This document shows, in pieces, positions 11,433 through 23,336 of a stretch of 64,000 bases of DNA. This DNA is from Sepiola atlantica (lineage: Eukaryota > Mollusca > Cephalopoda > Sepiida > Sepiolidae). The notes below the pieces were generated by a model that had not been told where the DNA came from, did not search any database, and saw only the letters and a program-made list of their open reading frames with translations. The stretch is taken from the NCBI GenBank assembly GCA_963556195.1, contig CAUVYP010000586.1, forward strand, positions 1 to 64,000, in the 5' to 3' direction. Positions within the stretch are counted from its first letter, which is position 1. Each line of letters starts with the position of its first letter. Position numbers and translations under genes: made by a program.

Positions 11433-13850
11433 TTAGCGCGTTTTAAAGTTGATATCGCTTTTGTTTATAACTTCCACATTTATTCGAATTGTGCAACGAA
11501 ACTTTGCACAGATTAGCGGAGTCACATTTTCTACTGAAGTACCAAGTTTCAGAAGTGCAGCTCTTGTACTGCCGGAGATATGTCGATACAAACTGAATAC
11601 GCAAAACATCAACAAAATTTAGCGCGTTTTAAAGTTGATATCGCTTTTGTTTATAACTTCCACATTTATTCGAATTGTGCAACGAAACTTTGCACAGATT
11701 AGCGGAGTCACATTTTCTACTGAAGTACCAAGTTTCAGAAGTGCAGCTCTTGTACTGCCGGAGATATGTCGATACAAACTGAATACGCAAACTATCAACA
11801 AAATTTAGTGCGATTTAAAGTTGATATCGCTTTTGTTTATAACTTCACCATTCTTTTGAATTGTGCAACGAAACTTTGCAGAGATAAGCGGAGTCACATG
11901 CTCTACTGAAGTACCAAGTTTCAGAAGTGCAGCTCTTGTACTGCCGGAGATATGTCGATACAAACTGAATACGCAAAACATCAACAAAATTTAGCGCGTT
12001 TTAAAGTTGATATCGCTTTTGTTTATAACTTCAACATTTATTCGAATTGTGCAACGAAACTTTGCACAGATTAGCGGAGTCACATTTTCTACTGAAGTAC
12101 CAAGTTTCAGAAGTGCAGCTCTTGTACTGCCGGAGATATGTCGATACAAACTGAATACGCAAACTATCAACAAAATTTAGTGCGATTTAAAGTTGATATC
12201 GCTTTTGTTTATAACTTCACCATTCTTTAGAATTGTGCAACGAAACTTTGCAGAGATAAGCGGAGTCACATGCTCTACTGAAGTACCAAGTTTCAGAAGT
12301 GCAGCTCTTGTACTGCCGGAGATATGTCGATACAAACTGAATACGCAAAACATCAACAAAATTTAGCGCGTTTTAAAGTTGATATCGCTTTTGTTTATAA
12401 CTTCCAAATTTATTCGAATTGTGCAACGAAACTTTGCACAGATTAGCGGAGTCACATTTTCTACTGAAGTACCAAGTTTCAGAAGTGCAGCTCTTGTACT
12501 GCCGGAGATATGTCGATACAAACTGAATACGCAAAACATCAACAAAATTTAGCGCGTTTTAAAGTTGATATCGCTTTTGTTTATAACTTCCACATTTATT
12601 CGAATTGTGCAACGAAACTTTGCAGACCGTCGCGGAGACACACGTTCTACTGATGTACCAAGTTTCAGAAGTGCAGCTCTTGTACTGCCGGAGATATGTC
12701 GATACAAACTGAATACGCAAAACATCAACTAAATTTAGCGCGTTTTAAAGTTGATATCGCTTTTGTTTATAACTTCCACATTTATTCGAATTGTGCAACG
12801 AAACTTTGCACAGATTAGCGGAGTCACATTTTCTACTGAAGTACCAAGTTTCAGAAGTGCAGCTCTTGTACTGCCGGAGATATGTCGATACAAACTGAAT
12901 ACGCAAAACATCAACAAAATTTAGCGCGTTTTAAAGTTGATATCGCTTTTGTTTATAACTTCCACATTTATTCGAATTGTGCAACGAAACTTTGCACAGA
13001 TTAGCGGAGTCACATTTTCTACTGAAGTACCAAGTTTCAGAAGTGCAGCTCTTGTACTGCCGGAGATATGTCGATACAAACTGAATACGCAAACTATCAA
13101 CAAAATTTAGTGCGATTTAAAGTTGATATCGCTTTTGTTTATAACTTCACCATTCTTTTGAATTGTGCAACGAAACTTTGCAGAGATAAGCGGAGTCACA
13201 TGCTCTACTGAAGTACCAAGTTTCAGAAGTGCAGCTCTTGTACTGCCGGAGATATGTCGATACAAACTGAATACGCAAAACATCAACTAAATTTAGCGCG
13301 TTTTAAAGTTGATATCGCTTTTGTTTATAACTTCAACATTTATTCGAATTGTGCAACGAAACTTTGCACAGATTAGCGGAGTCACATTTTCTACTGAAGT
13401 ACCAAGTTTCAGAAGTGCAGCTCTTGTACTGCCGGAGATATGTCGATACAAACTGAATACGCAAACTATCAACAAAATTTAGTGCGATTTAAAGTTGATA
13501 TCGCTTTTGTTTATAACTTCACCATTCTTTTGAATTGTGCAACGAAACTTTGCAGAGATAAGCGGAGTCACATGCTCTACTGAAGTACCAAGTTTCAGAA
13601 GTGCAGCTCTTTTACTGCCGGAGATATGTCGATACAAACTGAATACGCAAAACATCAACAAAATTTAGCGCGTTTTAAAGTGGATATCGCTTTTGTTTAT
13701 AACTTCCACATTTATTCGAATTGTGCAACGAAACTTTGCAGACCGTCGCGGAGACACACGTTCTACTGAAGTACCAAGTTTCAGAAGTGCAGCTCTTGTA
13801 CTGCCGGAGATATGTCGATACAAACTGAATACGCAAAACATCAACTAAAT
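11433..13850. repeat. 13-mer: 7-mer (11433-12734) plus 6-mer (12735-13850)
   Basis: D-Di-AT-Bi-F-G-Cx followed by D-Di-A*-Bi-AK-C, the same pairing as at 2133-4550. F is the T subtype, as at 9015. Confidence 0.88.
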
Positions 13851-14780
13851 TTAGCGCGTTTTAAAGTTGATATCGCTTTTGTTTATAACTTCCACATTTA
13901 TTCGAATTGTGCAACGAAACTTTGCACAGATTAGCGGAGTCACATTTTCTACTGAAGTACCAAGTTTCAGAAGTGCAGCTCTTGTACTGCCGGAGATATG
14001 TCGATACAAACTGAATACGCAAAACATCAACAAAATTTAGCGCGTTTTAAAGTTGATATCGCTTTTGTTTATAACTTCACCATTCTTTTGAATTGTGCAA
14101 CGAAACTTTGCAGAGATAAGCGGAGTCACATGCTCTACTGAAGTACCAAGTTTCAGAAGTGCAGCTCTTGTACTGCCGGAGATATGTCGATACAAACTGA
14201 ATACGCAAAACATCAACAAAATTTAGCGCGTTTTAAAGTTGATATCGCTTTTGTTTATAACTTCAACATTTATTCGAATTGTGCAACGAAACTTTGCACA
14301 GATTAGCGGAGTCACATTTTCTACTGAAGTACCAAGTTTCAGAAGTGCAGCTCTTGTACTGCCGGAGATATGTCGATACAAACTGAATACGCAAACTATC
14401 AACAAAATTTAGTGCGATTTAAAGTTGATATCGCTTTTGTTTATAACTTCACCATTCTTTTGAATTGTGCAACGAAACTTTGCAGAGATAAGCGGAGTCA
14501 CATGCTCTACTGAAGTACCAAGTTTCAGAAGTGCAGCTCTTTTACTGCCGGAGATATGTCGATACAAACTGAATACGCAAAACATCAACAAAATTTAGCG
14601 CGTTTTAAAGTGGATATCGCTTTTGTTTATAACTTCCACATTTATTCGAATTGTGCAACGAAACTTTGCAGACCGTCGCGGAGACACACGTTCTACTGAA
14701 GTACCAAGTTTCAGAAGTGCAGCTCTTGTACTGCCGGAGATATGTCGATACAAACTGAATACGCAAAACATCAACTAAAT
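13851..14780. repeat. 5-mer module with a chimeric second monomer
   Basis: D, chimera, Bi, AK, C. The second unit (14037-14222) begins GCGCGTTTT like D and switches to A sequence before CACCATTCTTTTG. The chimera replaces Di plus A, which is what a crossover between misaligned D and A monomers would leave after deletion of one monomer. Confidence 0.87.
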
Positions 14781-15524
14781 TTAGCGCGTTTTAAAGTTGA
14801 TATCGCTTTTGTTTATAACTTCCACATTTATTCGAATTGTGCAACGAAACTTTGCACAGATTAGCGGAGTCACATTTTCTACTGAAGTACCAAGTTTCAG
14901 AAGTGCAGCTCTTGTACTGCCGGAGATATGTCGATACAAACTGAATACGCAAAACATCAACAAAATTTAGCGCGTTTTAAAGTTGATATCGCTTTTGTTT
15001 ATAACTTCCACATTTATTCGAATTGTGCAACGAAACTTTGCACAGATTAGCGGAGTCACATTTTCTACTGAAGTACCAAGTTTCAGAAGTGCAGCTCTTG
15101 TACTGCCGGAGATATGTCGATACAAACTGAATACGCAAACTATCAACAAAATTTAGTGCGATTTAAAGTTGATATCGCTTTTGTTTATAACTTCACCATT
15201 CTTTTGAATTGTGCAACGAAACTTTGCAGAGATAAGCGGAGTCACATGCTCTACTGAAGTACCAAGTTTCAGAAGTGCAGCTCTTTTACTGCCGGAGATA
15301 TGTCGATACAAACTGAATACGCAAAACATCAACAAAATTTAGCGCGTTTTAAAGTGGATATCGCTTTTGTTTATAACTTCCACATTTATTCGAATTGTGC
15401 AACGAAACTTTGCAGACCGTCGCGGAGACACACGTTCTACTGAAGTACCAAGTTTCAGAAGTGCAGCTCTTGTACTGCCGGAGATATGTCGATACAAACT
15501 GAATACGCAAAACATCAACTAAAT
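14781..15524. repeat. 4-mer module (D-Di-AK-C)
   Basis: A 6-mer lacking A* and Bi, 744 bp. Because the Di and Bi tags are identical, precise loss of a two-monomer step leaves no scar. Confidence 0.87.
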
Positions 15525-17942
15525 TTAGCGCGTTTTAAAGTTGATATCGCTTTTGTTTATAACTTCCACATTTATTCGAATTGTGCAACGAAACTTTGCA
15601 CAGATTAGCGGAGTCACATTTTCTACTGAAGTACCAAGTTTCAGAAGTGCAGCTCTTGTACTGCCGGAGATATGTCGATACAAACTGAATACGCAAAACA
15701 TCAACAAAATTTAGCGCGTTTTAAAGTTGATATCGCTTTTGTTTATAACTTCCACATTTATTCGAATTGTGCAACGAAACTTTGCACAGATTAGCGGAGT
15801 CACATTTTCTACTGAAGTACCAAGTTTCAGAAGTGCAGCTCTTGTACTGCCGGAGATATGTCGATACAAACTGAATACGCAAACTATCAACAAAATTTAG
15901 TGCGATTTAAAGTTGATATCGCTTTTGTTTATAACTTCACCATTCTTTTGAATTGTGCAACGAAACTTTGCAGAGATAAGCGGAGTCACATGCTCTACTG
16001 AAGTACCAAGTTTCAGAAGTGCAGCTCTTGTACTGCCGGAGATATGTCGATACAAACTGAATACGCAAAACATCAACAAAATTTAGCGCGTTTTAAAGTT
16101 GATATCGCTTTTGTTTATAACTTCAACATTTATTCGAATTGTGCAACGAAACTTTGCACAGATTAGCGGAGTCACATTTTCTACTGAAGTACCAAGTTTC
16201 AGAAGTGCAGCTCTTGTACTGCCGGAGATATGTCGATACAAACTGAATACGCAAACTATCAACAAAATTTAGTGCGATTTAAAGTTGATATCGCTTTTGT
16301 TTATAACTTCACCATTCTTTAGAATTGTGCAACGAAACTTTGCAGAGATAAGCGGAGTCACATGCTCTACTGAAGTACCAAGTTTCAGAAGTGCAGCTCT
16401 TTTACTGCCGGAGATATGTCGATACAAACTGAATACGCAAAACATCAACAAAATTTAGCGCGTTTTAAAGTTGATATCGCTTTTGTTTATAACTTCCAAA
16501 TTTATTCGAATTGTGCAACGAAACTTTGCACAGATTAGCGGAGTCACATTTTCTACTGAAGTACCAAGTTTCAGAAGTGCAGCTCTTGTACTGCCGGAGA
16601 TATGTCGATACAAACTGAATACGCAAAACATCAACAAAATTTAGCGCGTTTTAAAGTTGATATCGCTTTTGTTTATAACTTCCACATTTATTCGAATTGT
16701 GCAACGAAACTTTGCAGACCGTCGCGGAGACACACGTTCTACTGATGTACCAAGTTTCAGAAGTGCAGCTCTTGTACTGCCGGAGATATGTCGATACAAA
16801 CTGAATACGCAAAACATCAACTAAATTTAGCGCGTTTTAAAGTTGATATCGCTTTTGTTTATAACTTCCACATTTATTCGAATTGTGCAACGAAACTTTG
16901 CACAGATTAGCGGAGTCACATTTTCTACTGAAGTACCAAGTTTCAGAAGTGCAGCTCTTGTACTGCCGGAGATATGTCGATACAAACTGAATACGCAAAA
17001 CATCAACAAAATTTAGCGCGTTTTAAAGTTGATATCGCTTTTGTTTATAACTTCCACATTTATTCGAATTGTGCAACGAAACTTTGCACAGATTAGCGGA
17101 GTCACATTTTCTACTGAAGTACCAAGTTTCAGAAGTGCAGCTCTTGTACTGCCGGAGATATGTCGATACAAACTGAATACGCAAACTATCAACAAAATTT
17201 AGTGCGATTTAAAGTTGATATCGCTTTTGTTTATAACTTCACCATTCTTTTGAATTGTGCAACGAAACTTTGCAGAGATAAGCGGAGTCACATGCTCTAC
17301 TGAAGTACCAAGTTTCAGAAGTGCAGCTCTTGTACTGCCGGAGATATGTCGATACAAACTGAATACGCAAAACATCAACTAAATTTAGCGCGTTTTAAAG
17401 TTGATATCGCTTTTGTTTATAACTTCAACATTTATTCGAATTGTGCAACGAAACTTTGCACAGATTAGCGGAGTCACATTTTCTACTGAAGTACCAAGTT
17501 TCAGAAGTGCAGCTCTTGTACTGCCGGAGATATGTCGATACAAACTGAATACGCAAACTATCAACAAAATTTAGTGCGATTTAAAGTTGATATCGCTTTT
17601 GTTTATAACTTCACCATTCTTTTGAATTGTGCAACGAAACTTTGCAGAGATAAGCGGAGTCACATGCTCTACTGAAGTACCAAGTTTCAGAAGTGCAGCT
17701 CTTTTACTGCCGGAGATATGTCGATACAAACTGAATACGCAAAACATCAACAAAATTTAGCGCGTTTTAAAGTGGATATCGCTTTTGTTTATAACTTCCA
17801 CATTTATTCGAATTGTGCAACGAAACTTTGCAGACCGTCGCGGAGACACACGTTCTACTGAAGTACCAAGTTTCAGAAGTGCAGCTCTTGTACTGCCGGA
17901 GATATGTCGATACAAACTGAATACGCAAAACATCAACTAAAT
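15525..17942. repeat. 13-mer: 7-mer (15525-16826) plus 6-mer (16827-17942)
   Basis: Third instance of the 7+6 pairing. F at 16269 is the K subtype, like those at 459 and 2877. Confidence 0.88.
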
Positions 17943-18500
17943 TTAGCGCGTTTTAAAGTTGATATCGCTTTTGTTTATAACTTCCACATTTATTCGAATT
18001 GTGCAACGAAACTTTGCACAGATTAGCGGAGTCACATTTTCTACTGAAGTACCAAGTTTCAGAAGTGCAGCTCTTGTACTGCCGGAGATATGTCGATACA
18101 AACTGAATACGCAAAACATCAACAAAATTTAGCGCGTTTTAAAGTTGATATCGCTTTTGTTTATAACTTCCACATTTATTCGAATTGTGCAACGAAACTT
18201 TGCACAGATTAGCGGAGTCACATTTTCTACTGAAGTACCAAGTTTCAGAAGTGCAGCTCTTGTACTGCCGGAGATATGTCGATACAAACTGAATACGCAA
18301 AACATCAACAAAATTTAGCGCGTTTTAAAGTTGATATCGCTTTTGTTTATAACTTCCACATTTATTCGAATTGTGCAACGAAACTTTGCAGACCGTCGCG
18401 GAGACACACGTTCTACTGATGTACCAAGTTTCAGAAGTGCAGCTCTTGTACTGCCGGAGATATGTCGATACAAACTGAATACGCAAAACATCAACTAAAT
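17943..18500. repeat. 3-mer module (D-D-Cx)
   Basis: Shortest capped module, 558 bp. The Cx at 18315 follows D instead of G, consistent with a large internal deletion of a 7-mer. Confidence 0.87.
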
Positions 18501-20732
18501 TTAGCGCGTTTTAAAGTTGATATCGCTTTTGTTTATAACTTCCACATTTATTCGAATTGTGCAACGAAACTTTGCACAGATTAGCGGAGTCACATTTTCT
18601 ACTGAAGTACCAAGTTTCAGAAGTGCAGCTCTTGTACTGCCGGAGATATGTCGATACAAACTGAATACGCAAAACATCAACAAAATTTAGCGCGTTTTAA
18701 AGTTGATATCGCTTTTGTTTATAACTTCCACATTTATTCGAATTGTGCAACGAAACTTTGCACAGATTAGCGGAGTCACATTTTCTACTGAAGTACCAAG
18801 TTTCAGAAGTGCAGCTCTTGTACTGCCGGAGATATGTCGATACAAACTGAATACGCAAACTATCAACAAAATTTAGTGCGATTTAAAGTTGATATCGCTT
18901 TTGTTTATAACTTCACCATTCTTTTGAATTGTGCAACGAAACTTTGCAGAGATAAGCGGAGTCACATGCTCTACTGAAGTACCAAGTTTCAGAAGTGCAG
19001 CTCTTGTACTGCCGGAGATATGTCGATACAAACTGAATACGCAAAACATCAACTAAATTTAGCGCGTTTTAAAGTTGATATCGCTTTTGTTTATAACTTC
19101 AACATTTATTCGAATTGTGCAACGAAACTTTGCACAGATTAGCGGAGTCACATTTTCTACTGAAGTACCAAGTTTCAGAAGTGCAGCTCTTGTACTGCCG
19201 GAGATATGTCGATACAAACTGAATACGCAAACTATCAACAAAATTTAGTGCGATTTAAAGTTGATATCGCTTTTGTTTATAACTTCACCATTCTTTTGAA
19301 TTGTGCAACGAAACTTTGCAGAGATAAGCGGAGTCACATGCTCTACTGAAGTACCAAGTTTCAGAAGTGCAGCTCTTTTACTGCCGGAGATATGTCGATA
19401 CAAACTGAATACGCAAAACATCAACAAAATTTAGCGCGTTTTAAAGTGGATATCGCTTTTGTTTATAACTTCCACATTTATTCGAATTGTGCAACGAAAC
19501 TTTGCAGACCGTCGCGGAGACACACGTTCTACTGAAGTACCAAGTTTCAGAAGTGCAGCTCTTGTACTGCCGGAGATATGTCGATACAAACTGAATACGC
19601 AAAACATCAACTAAATTTAGCGCGTTTTAAAGTTGATATCGCTTTTGTTTATAACTTCCACATTTATTCGAATTGTGCAACGAAACTTTGCACAGATTAG
19701 CGGAGTCACATTTTCTACTGAAGTACCAAGTTTCAGAAGTGCAGCTCTTGTACTGCCGGAGATATGTCGATACAAACTGAATACGCAAAACATCAACAAA
19801 ATTTAGCGCGTTTTAAAGTTGATATCGCTTTTGTTTATAACTTCCACATTTATTCGAATTGTGCAACGAAACTTTGCACAGATTAGCGGAGTCACATTTT
19901 CTACTGAAGTACCAAGTTTCAGAAGTGCAGCTCTTGTACTGCCGGAGATATGTCGATACAAACTGAATACGCAAACTATCAACAAAATTTAGTGCGATTT
20001 AAAGTTGATATCGCTTTTGTTTATAACTTCACCATTCTTTTGAATTGTGCAACGAAACTTTGCAGAGATAAGCGGAGTCACATGCTCTACTGAAGTACCA
20101 AGTTTCAGAAGTGCAGCTCTTGTACTGCCGGAGATATGTCGATACAAACTGAATACGCAAAACATCAACGAAATTTAGCGCGTTTTAAAGTTGATATCGC
20201 TTTTGTTTATAACTTCAACATTTATTCGAATTGTGCAACGAAACTTTGCACAGATTAGCGGAGTCACATTTTCTACTGAAGTACCAAGTTTCAGAAGTGC
20301 AGCTCTTGTACTGCCGGAGATATGTCGATACAAACTGAATACGCAAACTATCAACAAAATTTAGTGCGATTTAAAGTTGATATCGCTTTTGTTTATAACT
20401 TCACCATTCTTTTGAATTGTGCAACGAAACTTTGCAGAGATAAGCGGAGTCACATGCTCTACTGAAGTACCAAGTTTCAGAAGTGCAGCTCTTTTACTGC
20501 CGGAGATATGTCGATACAAACTGAATACGCAAAACATCAACAAAATTTAGCGCGTTTTAAAGTGGATATCGCTTTTGTTTATAACTTCCACATTTATTCG
20601 AATTGTGCAACGAAACTTTGCAGACCGTCGCGGAGACACACGTTCTACTGAAGTACCAAGTTTCAGAAGTGCAGCTCTTGTACTGCCGGAGATATGTCGA
20701 TACAAACTGAATACGCAAAACATCAACTAAAT
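18501..20732. repeat. Two tandem 6-mer modules
   Basis: 18501-19616 and 19617-20732, both D-Di-A*-Bi-AK-C. The A* of the second copy ends CAACGAAATT instead of CAACTAAATT. This pair closes the left domain. Confidence 0.88.
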
Positions 20733-22406
20733 TTAGCGCGTTTTAAAGTTGATATCGCTTTTGTTTATAACTTCCACATTTATTCGAATTGTGCAACGAA
20801 ACTTTGCACAGATTAGCGGAGTCACATTTTCTACTGAAGTACCAAGTTTCAGAAGTGCAGCTCTTGTACTGCCGGAGATATGTCGATACAAACTGAATAC
20901 GCAAAACATCAACAAAATTTAGCGCGTTTTAAAGTTGATATCGCTTTTGTTTATAACTTCCACATTTATTCGAATTGTGCAACGAAACTTTGCACAGATT
21001 AGCGGAGTCACATTTTCTACTGAAGTACCAAGTTTCAGAAGTGCAGCTCTTGTACTGCCGGAGATATGTCGATACAAACTGAATACGCAAAACATCAACA
21101 AAATTTAGCGCGTTTTAAAGTTGATATCGCTTTTGTTTATAACTTCCACATTTATTCGAATTGTGCAACGAAACTTTGCACAGATTAGCGGAGTCACATT
21201 TTCTACTGAAGTACCAAGTTTCAGAAGTGCAGCTCTTGTACTGCCGGAGATATGTCGATACAAACTGAATACGCAAAACATCAACAAAATTTAGCGCGTT
21301 TTAAAGTTGATATCGCTTTTGTTTATAACTTCACCATTCTTTAGAATTGTGCAACGAAACTTTGCAGAGATAAGCGGGGTCACATGCTCTACTGAAGTAC
21401 CAAGTTTCAGAAGTGCAGCTCTTTTACTGCCGGAGATATGTCGATACAAACTGAATACGCAAAACATCAACAAAATTTAGCGCGTTTTAAAGTTGATATC
21501 GCTTTTGTTTATAACTTCCACATTTATTCGAATTGTGCAACGAAACTTTGCACAGATTAGCGGAGTCACATTTTCTACTGAAGTACCAAGTTTCAGAAGT
21601 GCAGCTCTTGTACTGCCGGAGATATGTCGATACAAACTGAATACGCAAAACATCAACAAAATTTAGCGCGTTTTAAAGTTGATATCGCTTTTGTTTATAA
21701 CTTCCACATTTATTCGAATTGTGCAACGAAACTTTGCACAGATTAGCGGAGTCACATTTTCTACTGAAGTACCAAGTTTCAGAACTGCAGCTCTTGTACT
21801 GCCGGAGATATGTCGATACAAACTGAATACGCAAAACATCAACAAAATTTAGCGCGTTTTAAAGTTGATATCGCTTTTGTTTATAACTTCCACATTTATT
21901 CGAATTGTGCAACGAAACTTTGCACAGATTAGCGGAGTCACATTTTCTACTGAAGTACCAAGTTTCAGAAGTGCAGCTCTTGTACTGCCGGAGATATGTC
22001 GATACAAACTGAATACGCAAAACATCAACAAAATTTAGCGCGTTTTAAAGTTGATATCGCTTTTGTTTATAACTTCCACATTTATTCGAATTGTGCAACG
22101 AAACTTTGCACAGATTAGCGGAGTCACATTTTCTACTGAAGTACCAAGTTTCAGAACTGCAGCTCTTGTACTGCCGGAGATATGTCGATACAAACTGAAT
22201 ACGCAAAACATCAACAAAATTTAGCGCGTTTTAAAGTTGATATCGCTTTTGTTTATAACTTCCACATTTATTCGAATTGTGCAACGAAACTTTGCACAGA
22301 TTAGCGGAGTCACATTTTCTACTGAAGTACCAAGTTTCAGAAGTGCAGCTCTTGTACTGCCGGAGATATGTCGATACAAACTGAATACGCAAAACATCAA
22401 CAAAAT
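20733..22406. repeat. D-rich run at the domain boundary
   Basis: Nine monomers: D-D-D-F(chimera)-D-Dv-D-Dv-D. Dv has GAACTGCAGCTC, which creates a PstI site; it alternates with plain D as a 372-bp dimer (21663-22034, 22035-22406). The F at 21291 starts GCGCGTTTT like D and carries AGCGGGGTCAC, a mark otherwise found further right. This run separates the C-capped left domain from the E-containing region. Confidence 0.87.
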
Positions 22407-23336
22407 TTAGCGCGTTTTAAAGTTGATATCGCTTTTGTTTATAACTTCCACATTTATTCGAATTGTGCAACGAAACTTTGCACAGATTAGCGGAGTCACA
22501 TTTTCTACTGAAGTACCAAGTTTCAGAAGTGCAGCTCTTGTACTGCCGGAGATATGTCGATACAAACTGAATACGCAAACTATCAACAAAATTTAGTGCG
22601 ATTTAAAGTTGATATCGCTTTTGTTTATAACTTCACCATTCTTTAGAATTGTGCAACGAAACTTTGCAGAGATAAGCGGAGTCACATGCTCTACTGAAGT
22701 ACCAAGTTTCAGAAGTGCAGCTCTTTTACTGCCGGAGATATGTCGATACAAACTGAATACGCACAACATCAACAAAATTTAGCGCGTTTTAAAGTTGATA
22801 TCGCTTTTGTTTATAACTTCCAAATTTATTCGAATTGTGCAACGAAACTTTGCACAGATTAGCGGAGTCACATTTTCTACTGAAGTACCAAGTTTCAGAA
22901 GTGCAGCTCTTGTACTGCCGGAGATATGTCGATACAAACTGAATACGCAAAACATCAACAAAATTTAGCGCGTTTTAAAGTTGATATCGCTTTTGTTTAT
23001 AACTTCCACATTTATTCGAATTGTGCAACGAAACTTTGCACAGATTAGCGGAGTCACATTTTCTACTGAAGTACCAAGTTTCAGAAGTGCAGCTCTTGTA
23101 CTGCCGGAGATATGTCGATACAAACTGAATACGCAAAACATCAACAAAATTTAGCGCGTTTTAAAGTTGATATCGCTTTTGTTTATAACTTCCACATTTA
23201 TTCGAATTGTGCAACGAAACTTTGCAGACAGTCGCGGATAGGCCTTTTCTACTGAAGTACCAAGTTTCAGAAGTGCAGCTCTTGTACTGCCGGAGATATG
23301 TCGATACAAACTGAATACGCAAAACATCAACAAAAT
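22407..23336. repeat. First pentamer (Di-F-G-D-E)
   Basis: 930 bp. The F (22593) ends with GCACAACATC, a private change. The order F-G-D-E parallels F-G-Cx of the left 7-mer, with D-E in place of Cx. The same pentamer recurs at 25383 and 27429, and with D in place of G further right. Confidence 0.87.
23151..23336. repeat. Monomer type E (first copy)
   Basis: E is D-like on the left (GCGCGTTTT, TTCCACATTTATTCG) and then has GACAGTCGCGGATAGGCC, which contains a StuI site (AGGCCT). I count 37 copies from here to the right edge. A subvariant with GACAATCGCGG occurs at 33194, 36467, 38996, 45506 and 48668. The GAC-GTCGCGGA part is shared with C, so E probably derives from a C-like monomer. Confidence 0.92.

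Larger units (their letters stand above)
1..20732. repeat. Left HOR domain: modules capped by monomer C or Cx
   Basis: About 111 monomers in perfect 186-bp register, with no indel. Monomers are ordered into modules that start with a D monomer and end with C (GACCGTCGCGG with GTGGATATC) or Cx (same box with GTTGATATC and CTGATGTAC). Every C or Cx ends in the tag CAACTAAATT before the next D. Module lengths in order, from 1017: 6, 7, 6, 11, 9, 7, 10, 7, 6, 5, 4, 7, 6, 3, 6, 6 monomers. Type E is completely absent here. Variable module length with conserved ends is what unequal exchange between out-of-register monomers would produce. Confidence 0.9.
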
